Positions 1 through 6,873 of a stretch of DNA of 6,873 nt are shown here, piece by piece (the first letter of the stretch is position 1; every line of letters begins with the position of its first letter). The stretch is from an uncultured Clostridia bacterium (GTDB lineage: Bacteria; Bacillota; Clostridia; Lachnospirales; Lachnospiraceae): NCBI GenBank assembly GCA_946614685.1, contig CAMOHF010000055.1, positions 1-6,873 of the forward strand, written 5' to 3'. The translations under genes and the position numbers were made by a program. The notes beneath the pieces were generated by a model. The model had not been told where the DNA came from. It saw only the letters and a program-made list of their open reading frames with translations, and searched no databases.

Positions 1-1251
1 CTCTTCTTCGTAGGATTCTTCTTCGTAATCCTGAATCTTCTTTAAATTGCCGCGACGACGTTCGGCTGCCTCTCTTCTTCTGGCCTCCTCGCGTTCGCGC
101 TCCTCGTACTCTTCTCTTGCGAGCTGCTCTTCCCAGGCATCCTCCTCGAAGAGCTTGTTGATTCTGGAATTGTCGGCCTGCGGTGTGGACTGGCTTCCCA
201 CCGCGCGAATCTCACCCATCTCGTTTTGTACGGGAGGATTCACAAATGTATCAAGCTGGCTGCCTGCATAGGGATCGGCCTGCTGGTACGGGTTCACCGC
301 ACCTCTCGTGGCTGCCGTATAAGCATCCTTGTTGGCGCTTTCCTTGCGAATGGCCTCCACATCTTCCTTGGTCCACTCCTGGGTGTTCGCATTCATGGAA
401 GGTGTGGCTGCGGACTTGATGTCGATGTTCGGATTGTTCTGAACACGCTTTAAGTCTGCGATCAATGCACTCGCAGTCAGATATCTTCTCTCAGGCTTCT
501 TCTGTGTCGCCTTCAGGATGATCTTCTCGAAACTTGAGTAGATATCCTCCGGATAATACTGTCTCGGAGGGATGATGTCGTTTTGAATGTGCATCAGTGC
601 GACGGAGACATTGTTGTCGCCCTCAAAGGGAACTCTGCCCGTCACCATCTCATACATAGTGATACCTAACGAGTAGATATCGCTTCTCTCATCGGAATAT
701 CCGCCTCTGGCCTGCTCCGGGGAAATGTAATGCACGCTGCCCATAGCACCGGAAGTCAGAGTGTTGGAAGTTGCGGCCTTCGCAATACCGAAGTCCGTTA
801 CCTTGATGTTGCCGTTTCTGGATACGATGATGTTCTGCGGCTTGATGTCTCTGTGGATGATGTGGTGCTCGTGAGCCGCTTCAAGTCCGGAAGCGATCTG
901 CACGGAAATATCAAGCGCCTTGTCCATATTGAGACGGCCGTTTTGCTCGATGTACTCTTTCAATGTGATGCCGTCCACGAACTCCATCACGATGAAATAC
1001 ATACCATCCTCTTCCACAACGTCGTATACGTTCACGATGTTCGGATGTGAAAGACCCGCCGATGCCTGTGCCTCGATGCGGAACTTTGTAACAAAGTTTT
1101 TATCTCTGGAAAACTCAGGCTTTAAGACCTTGATTGCGACGAAACGATTGAGCTTTAAGTCCTGTGCCTTGTAGACATTGGACATACCGCCGGATCCCAC
1201 TTCTCCGACGATCTTATATCGGTCACACAGTATTGTTCCCTGCTTTAACAT
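1..1251 (-). CDS. prkC: PrkC/PknB-type Ser/Thr protein kinase, N-terminal part; 3' end outside window
   Basis: This gene encodes a eukaryotic-like transmembrane kinase that senses cell-wall fragments or lipid II in related bacteria. The frame is open from ATG 1251 (AGGAG at 1261-1265, 9-nt spacer) to the left edge, giving 417 codons. Residues 11 to about 270 form a complete kinase domain: glycine loop VGSGGMSNVY (18-27), Lys41 in VAIK, Glu60, HRDIKPQN (133-140) with catalytic Asp135, DFG (153-155), activation loop with Thr161/Thr164/Thr166, and SPEQ (177-180). An ATG at 1257 leads to a stop after four codons, so it is not the start. Residues 280-360 are a low-complexity Gln/Asn/Pro linker. 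Residues 368-417 are extremely charged (Glu/Arg runs, ending in two YEEE units), as expected for a cytoplasmic juxtamembrane segment. The transmembrane helix and extracellular PASTA repeats would lie beyond the edge and are not seen here. The adjacent stp supports a matched kinase-phosphatase pair. Confidence 0.97.
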   Translation of the reverse strand, partial: MLKQGTILCDRYKIVGEVGSGGMSNVYKAQDLKLNRFVAIKVLKPEFSRDKNFVTKFRIEAQASAGLSHPNIVNVYDVVEEDGMYFIVMEFVDGITLKEYIEQNGRLNMDKALDISVQIASGLEAAHEHHIIHRDIKPQNIIVSRNGNIKVTDFGIAKAATSNTLTSGAMGSVHYISPEQARGGYSDERSDIYSLGITMYEMVTGRVPFEGDNNVSVALMHIQNDIIPPRQYYPEDIYSSFEKIILKATQKKPERRYLTASALIADLKRVQNNPNIDIKSAATPSMNANTQEWTKEDVEAIRKESANKDAYTAATRGAVNPYQQADPYAGSQLDTFVNPPVQNEMGEIRAVGSQSTPQADNSRINKLFEEDAWEEQLAREEYEEREREEARRREAAERRRGNLKKIQDYEEESYEEE

Positions 1252-1272
1252 ATCTCCATACTCCTATCAGTA

Positions 1273-1992
1273 TCATTTTGCTAATATAATGACGGATATA
1301 TTGTCCGCTCCGCCGTAATAGTTGGCTCTCTCGATCAGTGCATCGGCCACATCGGACAGCTTCTCGCGATCCACAACGATGTCTCTGATCTCGTCGTTCT
1401 CCACCATATTGGATAAACCGTCGGAACAAAGAAGATAACGTTCCTCGGGCTTGATATCAATTTCAAAGAAATCGGGGATCACCTCGTCTTTGGAACCGAG
1501 CGCCTTGGTGATGATATTGCGCTCCGGGTGATTCCGGCCCTTCTTTCGCTCAAGCTCACCGTTTCGGATGAGTTCTTCCACCAGACTGTGATCCATCGTG
1601 ATCTGTCTGATATCCTCGGAAATAGCGTAGAAGCGACTGTCTCCGACATTCGCCACATAGAGTTTGTCATCCTCGGCACAGGCGGCCACCATCGTGGTGC
1701 CCATACCCGCAAGATCCGGGTCCTGCGTAGCGGCTTTGTATATCTGATTGTTCGCGTAAATGATCGCTCTCTTTAAGATCGCTACCGGATTCTCGAGCGA
1801 AGACCTCTTCACAAAGTCCACGGTAATATCGATGGCCATCCTGGACGCCTTGTCACCCGCACGGTGTCCGCCCATACCGTCTGCCACGATGTATAAATTC
1901 GGCAACGGTCCTACGGGAAGATCACTTGCATAGATGCTGTCCTGGTTGCTCGAGCGCTTGTTTCCGGTATCGGTTTTCCCTACAGATCGCAT
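1273..1992 (-). CDS. stp: PP2C-family Ser/Thr protein phosphatase (Stp/PrpC)
   Basis: This cytosolic Mn/Mg-dependent phosphatase reverses phosphorylation by the neighbouring PrkC kinase and removes phosphate from the kinase itself. The 239-residue length is typical. Metal-binding and catalytic signatures run in the expected order: NQD with Asp18, VADGMGGH with Asp38-Gly39, GMGTT (96-100), NVGDSR with Asp118, CSDGLS with Asp191, and GGADNISVI with Asp230-Asn231. The ATG at 1992 is chosen because AGGAGG (1999-2004) lies 6 nt upstream and the protein then begins like other Stp proteins (MRSVGKTDTGNKR). The frame also extends upstream to a GTG at 2067 inside rlmN, but that 25-residue extension is not Stp-like. 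The Shine-Dalgarno overlaps the rlmN stop codon. A candidate promoter in the rlmN 3' end could transcribe stp and prkC on their own. It ends 21 nt before prkC. Confidence 0.98.
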   Translation of the reverse strand: MRSVGKTDTGNKRSSNQDSIYASDLPVGPLPNLYIVADGMGGHRAGDKASRMAIDITVDFVKRSSLENPVAILKRAIIYANNQIYKAATQDPDLAGMGTTMVAACAEDDKLYVANVGDSRFYAISEDIRQITMDHSLVEELIRNGELERKKGRNHPERNIITKALGSKDEVIPDFFEIDIKPEERYLLCSDGLSNMVENDEIRDIVVDREKLSDVADALIERANYYGGADNISVIILAK

Positions 1993-1998
1993 AGGAAT

Positions 1999-2004
1999 CC
2001 TCCT
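1999..2004 (-). promoter_or_regulatory. Shine-Dalgarno site of stp, overlapping the rlmN stop
   Basis: AGGAGG on the minus strand lies 6 nt before the ATG at 1992 and shares two bases with the TAG stop of rlmN (2003-2005). It decides the stp start over the in-frame GTG at 2067. A ribosome terminating on rlmN would sit on this site, so re-initiation on stp is plausible. Confidence 0.85.
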
Positions 2005-3028
2005 AACCTTCTTGCGCATGCTTCCTTCGAAGCTGACCGCAGGCGGCGTCGATATCGCTGCCCGCACTCCTTCTTATAGTAACATTTATTGAAGATTTTT
2101 CAAGTATTAATTTGAATTTTTGGACAGAGGCGGATCCGCTGGTTTTGTACGATCTTTCCGCCACCGGATTGATGGGGATCAGGTTTACGTGGCAGTTGTC
2201 CTTCCCGAGAAGTTCCGCAAGTTCCCTTGCTTCACGCTCTCCGTCATTGACCCCCGCCATCAGGCTGTACTCGTAGGATACGCGTCTGCCCGTCTTTTCG
2301 AAGTAGGTCCTGCAGGCAGCGATGGTATCCTTCAAAGGATAAGTATGCGCCACCGGCATGATCTTCTTTCGAAGTTCGTCGTTCGGCGCATGCAGGGAAA
2401 GCGCCAGTGTCACCGGAAGTCCCTCGTCGGCAAATGCAAGGATCCCCGGTATGATCCCGCAGGTGGACACCGTGATGTTTCTTGCACTTAGGTTGTATCC
2501 CGCAGGGTCTGTGATCAGTCTTATAAAACGGATGACATTGTCGTAATTGTCAAAGGGTTCTCCCGTACCCATCACCACGATATTATCCACCCGTTCGCCC
2601 GTCGTGCGCATAGAGGCATAGACCTGCTCGAGCATCTCGGAGGGCGTTAGGTTTCGCACCAGACCGCCGATGGTGGATGCACAGAAGGAGCAGCCCATCC
2701 TGCAGCCGGCCTGCGTGGAGATGCAGACCGAGTTTCCGTAATCATGCGGCATCCAGACCGTCTCGATCATCTGACCGTCAAAAAGACGGTACAGAAACTT
2801 GATGGTTCCGTCCGTCTTCGATGTCTGACGCATTTCCTCCCGAACCGTCGTGATCTCCGGAGAAAGCTTCTCGCGAAGCGCAAGGGAGAGATTCGTCATC
2901 TCGTCAGCGGCCGCGACATGATGCCGGTGCAGCCATTCAAATACCTGCTTTGCCCGAAACTTCGGTTCTCCCGCTTCCTTCATGTATGTGATTAATTCAT
3001 CCTGCGTCATGGATCGAAGGTCCATCAT
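2003..3028 (-). CDS. rlmN: Dual-specificity 23S rRNA/tRNA adenine-C2 methyltransferase RlmN (radical SAM)
   Basis: RlmN is a radical SAM enzyme that makes m2A2503 in 23S rRNA and m2A37 in some tRNAs, near the peptidyl transferase centre and decoding site. The 341-residue protein carries the 4Fe-4S motif CRMGCSFC (Cys109, Cys113, Cys116). It also has the methyl-carrying Cys330 (in DIDAACGQL), plus Glu89 and Cys102, equivalent to E. coli Cys355, Glu105 and Cys118. GTGEPFDNYDNV (154-165) is the SAM-contact segment. Cfr, a close relative, is less likely given the housekeeping context and the C-terminal RlmN-like sequence. The start is ambiguous: ATG at 3028 overlaps the rsmB stop by 4 nt, but the adjacent ATG at 3025 lies better spaced (6 nt) from AAAGGA (3032-3037). 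Residues 304-321 use codons unlike the rest of the gene (ATA, TTA, AGA, AGG, AGT), coinciding with a candidate internal promoter. The gene ends 10 nt before stp. Confidence 0.98.
   Translation of the reverse strand: MMDLRSMTQDELITYMKEAGEPKFRAKQVFEWLHRHHVAAADEMTNLSLALREKLSPEITTVREEMRQTSKTDGTIKFLYRLFDGQMIETVWMPHDYGNSVCISTQAGCRMGCSFCASTIGGLVRNLTPSEMLEQVYASMRTTGERVDNIVVMGTGEPFDNYDNVIRFIRLITDPAGYNLSARNITVSTCGIIPGILAFADEGLPVTLALSLHAPNDELRKKIMPVAHTYPLKDTIAACRTYFEKTGRRVSYEYSLMAGVNDGEREARELAELLGKDNCHVNLIPINPVAERSYKTSGSASVQKFKLILEKSSINVTIRRSAGSDIDAACGQLRRKHAQEG
2076..2120 (-). promoter_or_regulatory. Candidate housekeeping sigma-factor promoter inside rlmN, reading towards stp-prkC
   Basis: On the minus strand there is TTGAAA (2098-2103) as a -35 box, a 16-nt spacer, and TACTAT (2076-2081) as a -10 box preceded by TG one base upstream (2083-2084), an extended -10. 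An A/T tract (about 2104-2120) just upstream of the -35 resembles an UP element. The 50 bases 2071-2120 contain only 8 G or C, in a gene otherwise of about balanced composition. Transcription would begin near 2069, leaving about 75 nt before the stp ATG. This is a pattern match only: the region also encodes rlmN residues 304-318, and AT-rich stretches can produce such matches by chance. Confidence 0.5.
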
Positions 3029-4296
3029 GCATCCTTTCTTAAGACCGCGTAGTAGAAACCGTCGCAGTCATCCACGCCCTGTAAGAAAAGGCGTTCATCT
3101 GTTTTCTTGTAATTCGGGAACTGTTCCAAAAACCAGGATGTATTTCCTTCATTCTCATCCGGGTTGATGGTACAGGTGGAAAAAAGAAGGGTTCCGCCTG
3201 CGGGAATGTATCCATCGATATTGGACAGGATCTCCCGTTGCAGTGCCACAAGCGAGGTAAGTTTTGCCTCATCCACGTGGTACTTGATATCATTCTTTCG
3301 TCCCATGATCCCGAGTCCCGAACACGGAAGATCCGCGATCACCACATCCGGTTTCGGAAGGTCAAAGGCAGTTCTTGCGTCATGCTGCATGATCCTTACT
3401 CTGTCGGACAGCCCGAGTCGTTCAACGTTCTCCTCGATCCTCGGAAGCTTGTCTTCCGAAAGATCCATGGAGTAAACCATACCCTCCGCGGCAAGTTCCG
3501 CAGCCAATGTCGTCTTTCCTCCCGGCGCCGCACAGATATCCCAAACCGTATCGGAAGATTTGATTCCCGCTGCAAGCACCGCCGCAACAGAGCTTTCATC
3601 CTGGACGGTAAATGCGCCGTCCCGAAAACCCGGAAGCCTGCTGACCGAATCATAACCGGAAACCAGGATCGTACGATCCGTGTAGTGTCCGGCCTCGGCT
3701 GTAACACCCGCTGCGCGAAGCTTTTCGATCAGCGCATCCCGCGAGATCACGCTTTGATTTACCCTAAGGGACGTCGGCCGTTCCTCGTACAAAGACTTCA
3801 GGATCCGCTCGGCCCGGTCCGGATATGCCTCGGCAAGCTTTTCGGATAAGAAAACGGGAACCGAGTATTCCACTGACAGGTCAGGATATGTGATCTCCTC
3901 CCTGCCGCGCTTTACGCTTCGGAGGACGCCGTTGACATAGCCTGAGAGTCCTGCAAGCCCGTGCTTTTTTGTAAGGCGAACGGTTTCATTTACCGCTGCC
4001 GCATCGGGCACGCTGTCCATAAAGAGCATCTGATAGATTCCCATGCGAAGGAGGACCCGAATCGCCGGTTTCAGTTTTTTTACCGGGAGTTTTGAAAAGC
4101 ATCCGATCACATAATCAAGCGTAAGCCTTCGCTCGGTCACGCCCTCCGCAAGCCGCGTGATAAACGCACGATCCGATTTTTCCGAAAAGCGGTGTTTCCT
4201 GAGCGCCTTCTCGATGGCCAGGTTGGAAAAGGTGTTGCCCGTTTCCACATCCATCAGGATCGTATATACAATCTCTCTGGTATCGATTCTCTCCAT
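3025..4296 (-). CDS. rsmB: 16S rRNA (cytosine-967-C5)-methyltransferase RsmB
   Basis: RsmB (Sun/Fmu) uses S-adenosylmethionine to make m5C967 in 16S rRNA. The 423-residue protein has the family's two-part layout. An N-terminal NusB-like helical RNA-binding domain (about residues 1-130) includes AVNETVRLTKKHG and GYVNGVLR. A C-terminal Rossmann methyltransferase domain has the SAM-binding motif DICAAPGGKT (253-262), the motif ADLPCSGLG (321-329) with Cys325, and STCTINPDENE (373-383) with Cys375. These two cysteines are the pair expected for RNA m5C chemistry: Cys375 as the nucleophile and Cys325 for product release. The ATG at 4296 follows AGGGAG (4303-4308) by 6 nt, with that site lying in the end of fmt. 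The stop codon TGA overlaps the rlmN start in an ATGA arrangement, so the two rRNA methyltransferases are probably translationally coupled. The paralogous RsmF lacks the NusB-like domain, which makes RsmB the better call. Confidence 0.97.
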   Translation of the reverse strand: MERIDTREIVYTILMDVETGNTFSNLAIEKALRKHRFSEKSDRAFITRLAEGVTERRLTLDYVIGCFSKLPVKKLKPAIRVLLRMGIYQMLFMDSVPDAAAVNETVRLTKKHGLAGLSGYVNGVLRSVKRGREEITYPDLSVEYSVPVFLSEKLAEAYPDRAERILKSLYEERPTSLRVNQSVISRDALIEKLRAAGVTAEAGHYTDRTILVSGYDSVSRLPGFRDGAFTVQDESSVAAVLAAGIKSSDTVWDICAAPGGKTTLAAELAAEGMVYSMDLSEDKLPRIEENVERLGLSDRVRIMQHDARTAFDLPKPDVVIADLPCSGLGIMGRKNDIKYHVDEAKLTSLVALQREILSNIDGYIPAGGTLLFSTCTINPDENEGNTSWFLEQFPNYKKTDERLFLQGVDDCDGFYYAVLRKDA

Positions 4297-4299
4297 CCT

Positions 4300-5229
4300 T
4301 TACTCCCTTGATGTAAGCGTACCTGTACTAAGCTTATTGCCGTTTAAGAAGGAAGCGGTATCCATCTCCTTCTTTCCTTCCGGCTGAAGTCTTTTTATAA
4401 CAAGTCCGCCCGTGCCGCAGGCGATGGTAAAACTCTTTTTGGTCACGGCAACGATCGTACCGGGTGTCCCTGAAACCGCGGGATCCACCTCGGCCGAAAG
4501 AAGCTTGGCATTCTTTCCTTCTATCTTTGTATAAAGACAGGGCCAGGGATACAGTCCGCGCATCATGCGCTCGAGTTCCTCCGCTGTCTTTGTAAAATCG
4601 GCGTTGCCGAGTTCCTTGGTAAGCTTCGCCGCATAGTTGCTCTCCTCCGGCTGGGGAATCGGCTTTAAGCTTCCCTCCGCAAGTTTTAAAAGCGTACTTA
4701 AGATCAGTTTGGCGCCTAAGTCCGCAAGTCGATCGGTCAGACTCTCCGCCGTATCCGTGGGGAGGATTTCCGTCGCTGCCTTCTCCAGGATATCACCCGT
4801 ATCAAGCCCCGCATTCATCTGCATGGTGGTGACACCTGTGGCGTGCTCTCCGTCCAGAATGGCCCACTCGATGGGCGCCGCTCCTCTGTACTTCGGAAGA
4901 AGAGACGCATGGATGTTGACGCAGCCATACTTCGGAAGATCCAGAATCTCCTGCGAAAGGATCTGCCCGTAAGCCGCCACCACGATCACCTCGGGTGCAA
5001 GCGCACGCAGACGCTCCACCTCTTCGGCCACCCGGAGTTTCTCCGGTTGATACACCGGAAGGTCCTTTGAAAGCGCAACCTCTTTTACCGGAGACGGAAC
5101 AGGTTTCTTGCTTCGTCCCTTTGCCTTATCCGGCTGGGTATATACCGCCAGAACCTCATGTCCGGCTTCTATGATGGATGTAAGGGCCGTCGCCGCAAAG
5201 TCCGGCGTTCCCATATATACAAGCTTCAT
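4300..5229 (-). CDS. fmt: Methionyl-tRNA formyltransferase
   Basis: Fmt transfers a formyl group from 10-formyl-tetrahydrofolate to Met-tRNA(fMet) to make the bacterial initiator. The 309-residue length is normal. The N-terminus MKLVYMGTPDFA is the family signature. The catalytic triad is visible as Asn105 and His107 in NIHASLLPKYRGAAPI and Asp143 in DTGD, corresponding to E. coli Asn106, His108 and Asp144. The C-terminal part (from about residue 205) fits the OB-like tRNA-binding domain and includes GLYPWPCLYT. The frame runs open upstream to 5343 inside def, but the ATG at 5229 is preferred: GAGGAG (5237-5242) sits 7 nt before it, and the upstream 38 residues do not resemble Fmt. It is flanked by def (4-nt gap) and rsmB (3-nt gap). 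In several Clostridia a zinc metallopeptidase gene lies between fmt and rsmB, but none is present here. Confidence 0.98.
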   Translation of the reverse strand: MKLVYMGTPDFAATALTSIIEAGHEVLAVYTQPDKAKGRSKKPVPSPVKEVALSKDLPVYQPEKLRVAEEVERLRALAPEVIVVAAYGQILSQEILDLPKYGCVNIHASLLPKYRGAAPIEWAILDGEHATGVTTMQMNAGLDTGDILEKAATEILPTDTAESLTDRLADLGAKLILSTLLKLAEGSLKPIPQPEESNYAAKLTKELGNADFTKTAEELERMMRGLYPWPCLYTKIEGKNAKLLSAEVDPAVSGTPGTIVAVTKKSFTIACGTGGLVIKRLQPEGKKEMDTASFLNGNKLSTGTLTSRE

Positions 5230-5233
5230 AAAT

Positions 5234-5716
5234 CTACTCCTCGCTCTCTGCGGGCGGTTCGGCTGCACGGAGTCCGTCAGACACCTTGTCCTTGTACAGG
5301 ATTCCATCAAGGTGATCAAGCTCGTGGCAGATGGCTCTCGCAAGCAGTCCTTCGCCTTCTACGGTGATCTCTTCCATATTGATGTCAAGCGCCTTGCAGA
5401 CAACGTGGTTCGGTCGTTCCACGGTTCCCACAAGACCGGGCAGGGACAGGCATCCCTCATCGCCGATTTGCTCACCGTCTGCCTCGATGATCTCCGGATT
5501 GATCAGGCAGTATGCATTGCCGTCGCACACATCAATCACCACGATCCTCTTTAAGATGCCCACCTGGGGTGCCGCAAGTCCGACACCGTTTGCCTCATAC
5601 ATGGTGTCAAACATATCCTCGATCAATGTCTCGATCCGGGGCGTCATCTTCTCTACCGGTTTGCAGACCTTTCTAAGTACATCGTCTCCGTCGTGTCTGA
5701 TATTTCTGATTGCCAT
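5234..5716 (-). CDS. def: Peptide deformylase
   Basis: This cytosolic metalloenzyme removes the N-formyl group from nascent proteins as they leave the ribosome. The 160-residue protein has all three family motifs: GVGLAAPQ (residues 44-51), EGCLS (87-91) and HELDH (131-135). Cys89, His131 and His135 are the expected metal ligands and Glu132 the catalytic acid. The length fits the compact type 1-like deformylases common in Clostridia. The ATG at 5716 is supported by GGAGG (5723-5727) with a 6-nt spacer and by the usual N-terminus MAIRNIR. The last ten residues are acidic and Pro/Ala-rich ([10 protein letters not shown]) and are probably a disordered tail; this is not part of the catalytic core. 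It follows priA by 16 nt and precedes fmt by 4 nt. The Shine-Dalgarno site of fmt lies within the last codons of def, so translation of the two is probably coupled. Def and Fmt act at opposite ends of the same formyl-methionine cycle. Confidence 0.98.
   Translation of the reverse strand: MAIRNIRHDGDDVLRKVCKPVEKMTPRIETLIEDMFDTMYEANGVGLAAPQVGILKRIVVIDVCDGNAYCLINPEIIEADGEQIGDEGCLSLPGLVGTVERPNHVVCKALDINMEEITVEGEGLLARAICHELDHLDGILYKDKVSDGLRAAEPPAESEE
5237..5242 (-). promoter_or_regulatory. Shine-Dalgarno site of fmt, inside the end of def
   Basis: GAGGAG on the minus strand encodes the last two Glu codons of def and lies 7 nt before the fmt ATG at 5229. It fixes the fmt start, against an open extension upstream to 5343, and suggests translational coupling of def and fmt. 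Confidence 0.8.
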
Positions 5717-5732
5717 AGTTTTCCTCCGCTTT

Positions 5733-6873
5733 CTAGTACATGTTCATGGGATCAAGATCCGTTGCGAGCAGAATGCCGTCCGCTACAGGCATCGCATCCG
5801 CCGCCTCGGCCATGGAAGCAAGTTTTCCCATATCCTCACTTTTTGCATAAATCACTCTTCGATATACATTGTTGATCCTGCCGATCGTGGCATCGGACGG
5901 ACCGATCACAAATACCCGCGTGGGGCTGTCTTTCGCAAGAGACTTTAGCATCGCGGTCATCTCCTCGGACGTCGCAGCCAGTGTCTCGTAGTCCTCGCCG
6001 GTCAAAAGAAAGACCATCATATGTGAGGCGGGCGGATAATGCATCAGCCGCCGGTAAGTCATCTCCGTGTCATAGAAGCCCTCGTAATCCTGCGCAGCCG
6101 CAGCTGCGATGGCATAATGTTCGGGCTGGTATGTCTGGATCAGGGAGGTTCCCCTCTTGTCTCCGCGTCCGGATCTTCCGATGGCCTGTGCCAAAAGATC
6201 ATAGGTGCGCTCTCCCGCGCGATAGTCGTTTGTGAAAAGTGAGAGATCCGCCAACATGATCCCTACCAGTGTCACATCCGGAAAATCGTGTCCCTTCACG
6301 ATCATCTGCGTACCGATCAGGCAGTCCGCTTCCTTTCTGGAAAATGCATCGAGGATCCTTGCATGATCCCCCTTCTTCATCGTCGTGTCTCTGTCCATCC
6401 GCAGGGTTTTCATGTCGGGAAAAAGTCTTTTTACTTCCTCCTCCACCTTCTCGGTACCCGTGCCGAATCCTCCGATCAGTTTGGATCCGCATGAAGGACA
6501 TGTATCCGGCGCCTTCTTCCCGTATCCGCAGTAGTGGCACCGCAGGATCCCGTCTCTGTGAAGCGTCATGGCAACGTCACACTTCGGACAGCGGATCGCT
6601 TCGCCGCACTCCCTGCAGGATACAAAGGAATTCATCCCTCGGCGGTTGATAAAGAGCATGATCTGTTCCTTCTTCGAAAGCCTGTCCTCCATCAGCCGCT
6701 TTAAATCGTAGCTTATAATACTTCTGTTCCCGAGGCGCAGTTCCTCGCGCATATCCACCAGGAGCACTTCGGGGCGTCCGGCGTCTCCCGTCCTGTCCGG
6801 AAGCCGGAAACATTTGATCTCATTCTTTTTAGCCCTGCTGTAGCTTTCCATGGAAGGCGTCGCGGAGCCGAGC
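5733..6873 (-). CDS. priA: Primosomal protein N' (PriA) helicase, C-terminal part; 5' end outside window
   Basis: PriA is a 3'-5' superfamily 2 helicase that reloads the replisome at stalled forks. The frame is open to the right edge and ends at TAG (5735-5733), giving about 379 residues, roughly the C-terminal half of the usual 730-830. The first visible residues, [11 protein letters not shown], are a conserved PriA motif, so the ATG at 6851 is internal and not a start. Next come the helicase segment LFINRRG (about fragment residues 74-80) and eight zinc-binding cysteines as four CxxC pairs (about residues 86, 89, 95, 98, 112, 115, 125, 128) with spacings matching PriA. Then follow [11 protein letters not shown], the motif [12 protein letters not shown] (about 187-198) and motif VI as QAIGRSGRG, where most PriA proteins have GRAGR. 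It ends in the family-typical DPMNMY. The N-terminal DNA-binding domain and Walker A/B motifs lie outside the window. It is the most upstream gene visible, 16 nt before def. Confidence 0.97.
   Translation of the reverse strand, partial: LGSATPSMESYSRAKKNEIKCFRLPDRTGDAGRPEVLLVDMREELRLGNRSIISYDLKRLMEDRLSKKEQIMLFINRRGMNSFVSCRECGEAIRCPKCDVAMTLHRDGILRCHYCGYGKKAPDTCPSCGSKLIGGFGTGTEKVEEEVKRLFPDMKTLRMDRDTTMKKGDHARILDAFSRKEADCLIGTQMIVKGHDFPDVTLVGIMLADLSLFTNDYRAGERTYDLLAQAIGRSGRGDKRGTSLIQTYQPEHYAIAAAAAQDYEGFYDTEMTYRRLMHYPPASHMMVFLLTGEDYETLAATSEEMTAMLKSLAKDSPTRVFVIGPSDATIGRINNVYRRVIYAKSEDMGKLASMAEAADAMPVADGILLATDLDPMNMY

Noticed and set aside
1252..1272. Possible terminator or regulatory element in the stp-prkC gap
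   Set aside because: The gap is only 21 nt and is filled by the prkC Shine-Dalgarno; there is no inverted repeat followed by a T-run.
2523..2553. TTGACA (2548-2553) with TTTTAT (2523-2528) on the minus strand inside rlmN as a second promoter
   Set aside because: The -35 match is perfect, but the spacer is 19 nt and the -10 is poor, and the surrounding DNA is not unusually AT-rich. Chance is the simpler explanation.
3238..3849. Plus-strand open frame of about 203 codons opposite rsmB
   Set aside because: It lies entirely antisense to a gene with intact catalytic motifs, its translation is low-complexity Arg/Ser/Cys-rich sequence with no recognisable domain, and it is best explained as a shadow frame.
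5331..5948. Plus-strand open frame of about 205 codons spanning def and priA
   Set aside because: It is antisense to two real genes and their junction, has a Ser/Pro/Thr-rich composition typical of shadow frames, and shows no recognisable protein motif.
6712..6720. TATTAT/TATAAG-like -10 sequence inside priA on the minus strand
   Set aside because: No acceptable -35 hexamer is found 15-19 nt upstream; the region upstream is GC-rich coding sequence.
1..6873. A novel defence, mobile or biosynthetic system
   Set aside because: Every gene is a recognisable, motif-complete member of a conserved housekeeping cluster on one strand; no transposase, integrase, repeat array, toxin-antitoxin pair or unassigned gene fits in the remaining space.

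Overview
The window looks like chromosomal core DNA of a Gram-positive anaerobe of the class Clostridia, probably Lachnospiraceae. The evidence is the gene order, purine-rich Shine-Dalgarno sites (GGAGG type) before most genes, and the PrkC-type kinase with its PP2C partner. The family-level placement is an inference from gene order and protein style, not from a search. I see no mobile elements, phage genes, tRNA or rRNA genes, CRISPR arrays or convincing terminators.

All seven genes lie on the minus strand and read from the right edge to the left edge as one packed operon: priA (5' part missing) - def - fmt - rsmB - rlmN - stp - prkC (3' part missing). The junctions, in order, are gaps of 16, 4 and 3 nt, a 4-nt overlap, then gaps of 10 and 21 nt. 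No stretch over 300 bases lacks a gene. Long plus-strand reading frames are antisense shadows.

Functionally, priA restarts stalled replication forks. fmt formylates initiator Met-tRNA and def removes the formyl group from new proteins. rsmB methylates 16S rRNA, and rlmN methylates 23S rRNA and some tRNAs. stp and prkC form the reversible Ser/Thr phosphorylation switch of Gram-positive bacteria, linked to cell-wall and growth signalling. The set is a well-known conserved cluster, so I do not claim a new system.

The most noteworthy local signal is an extremely AT-rich 50-base patch inside the 3' end of rlmN. It carries a good match to a housekeeping promoter pointing at stp-prkC, which suggests that the signalling pair can be transcribed separately from the upstream translation genes.
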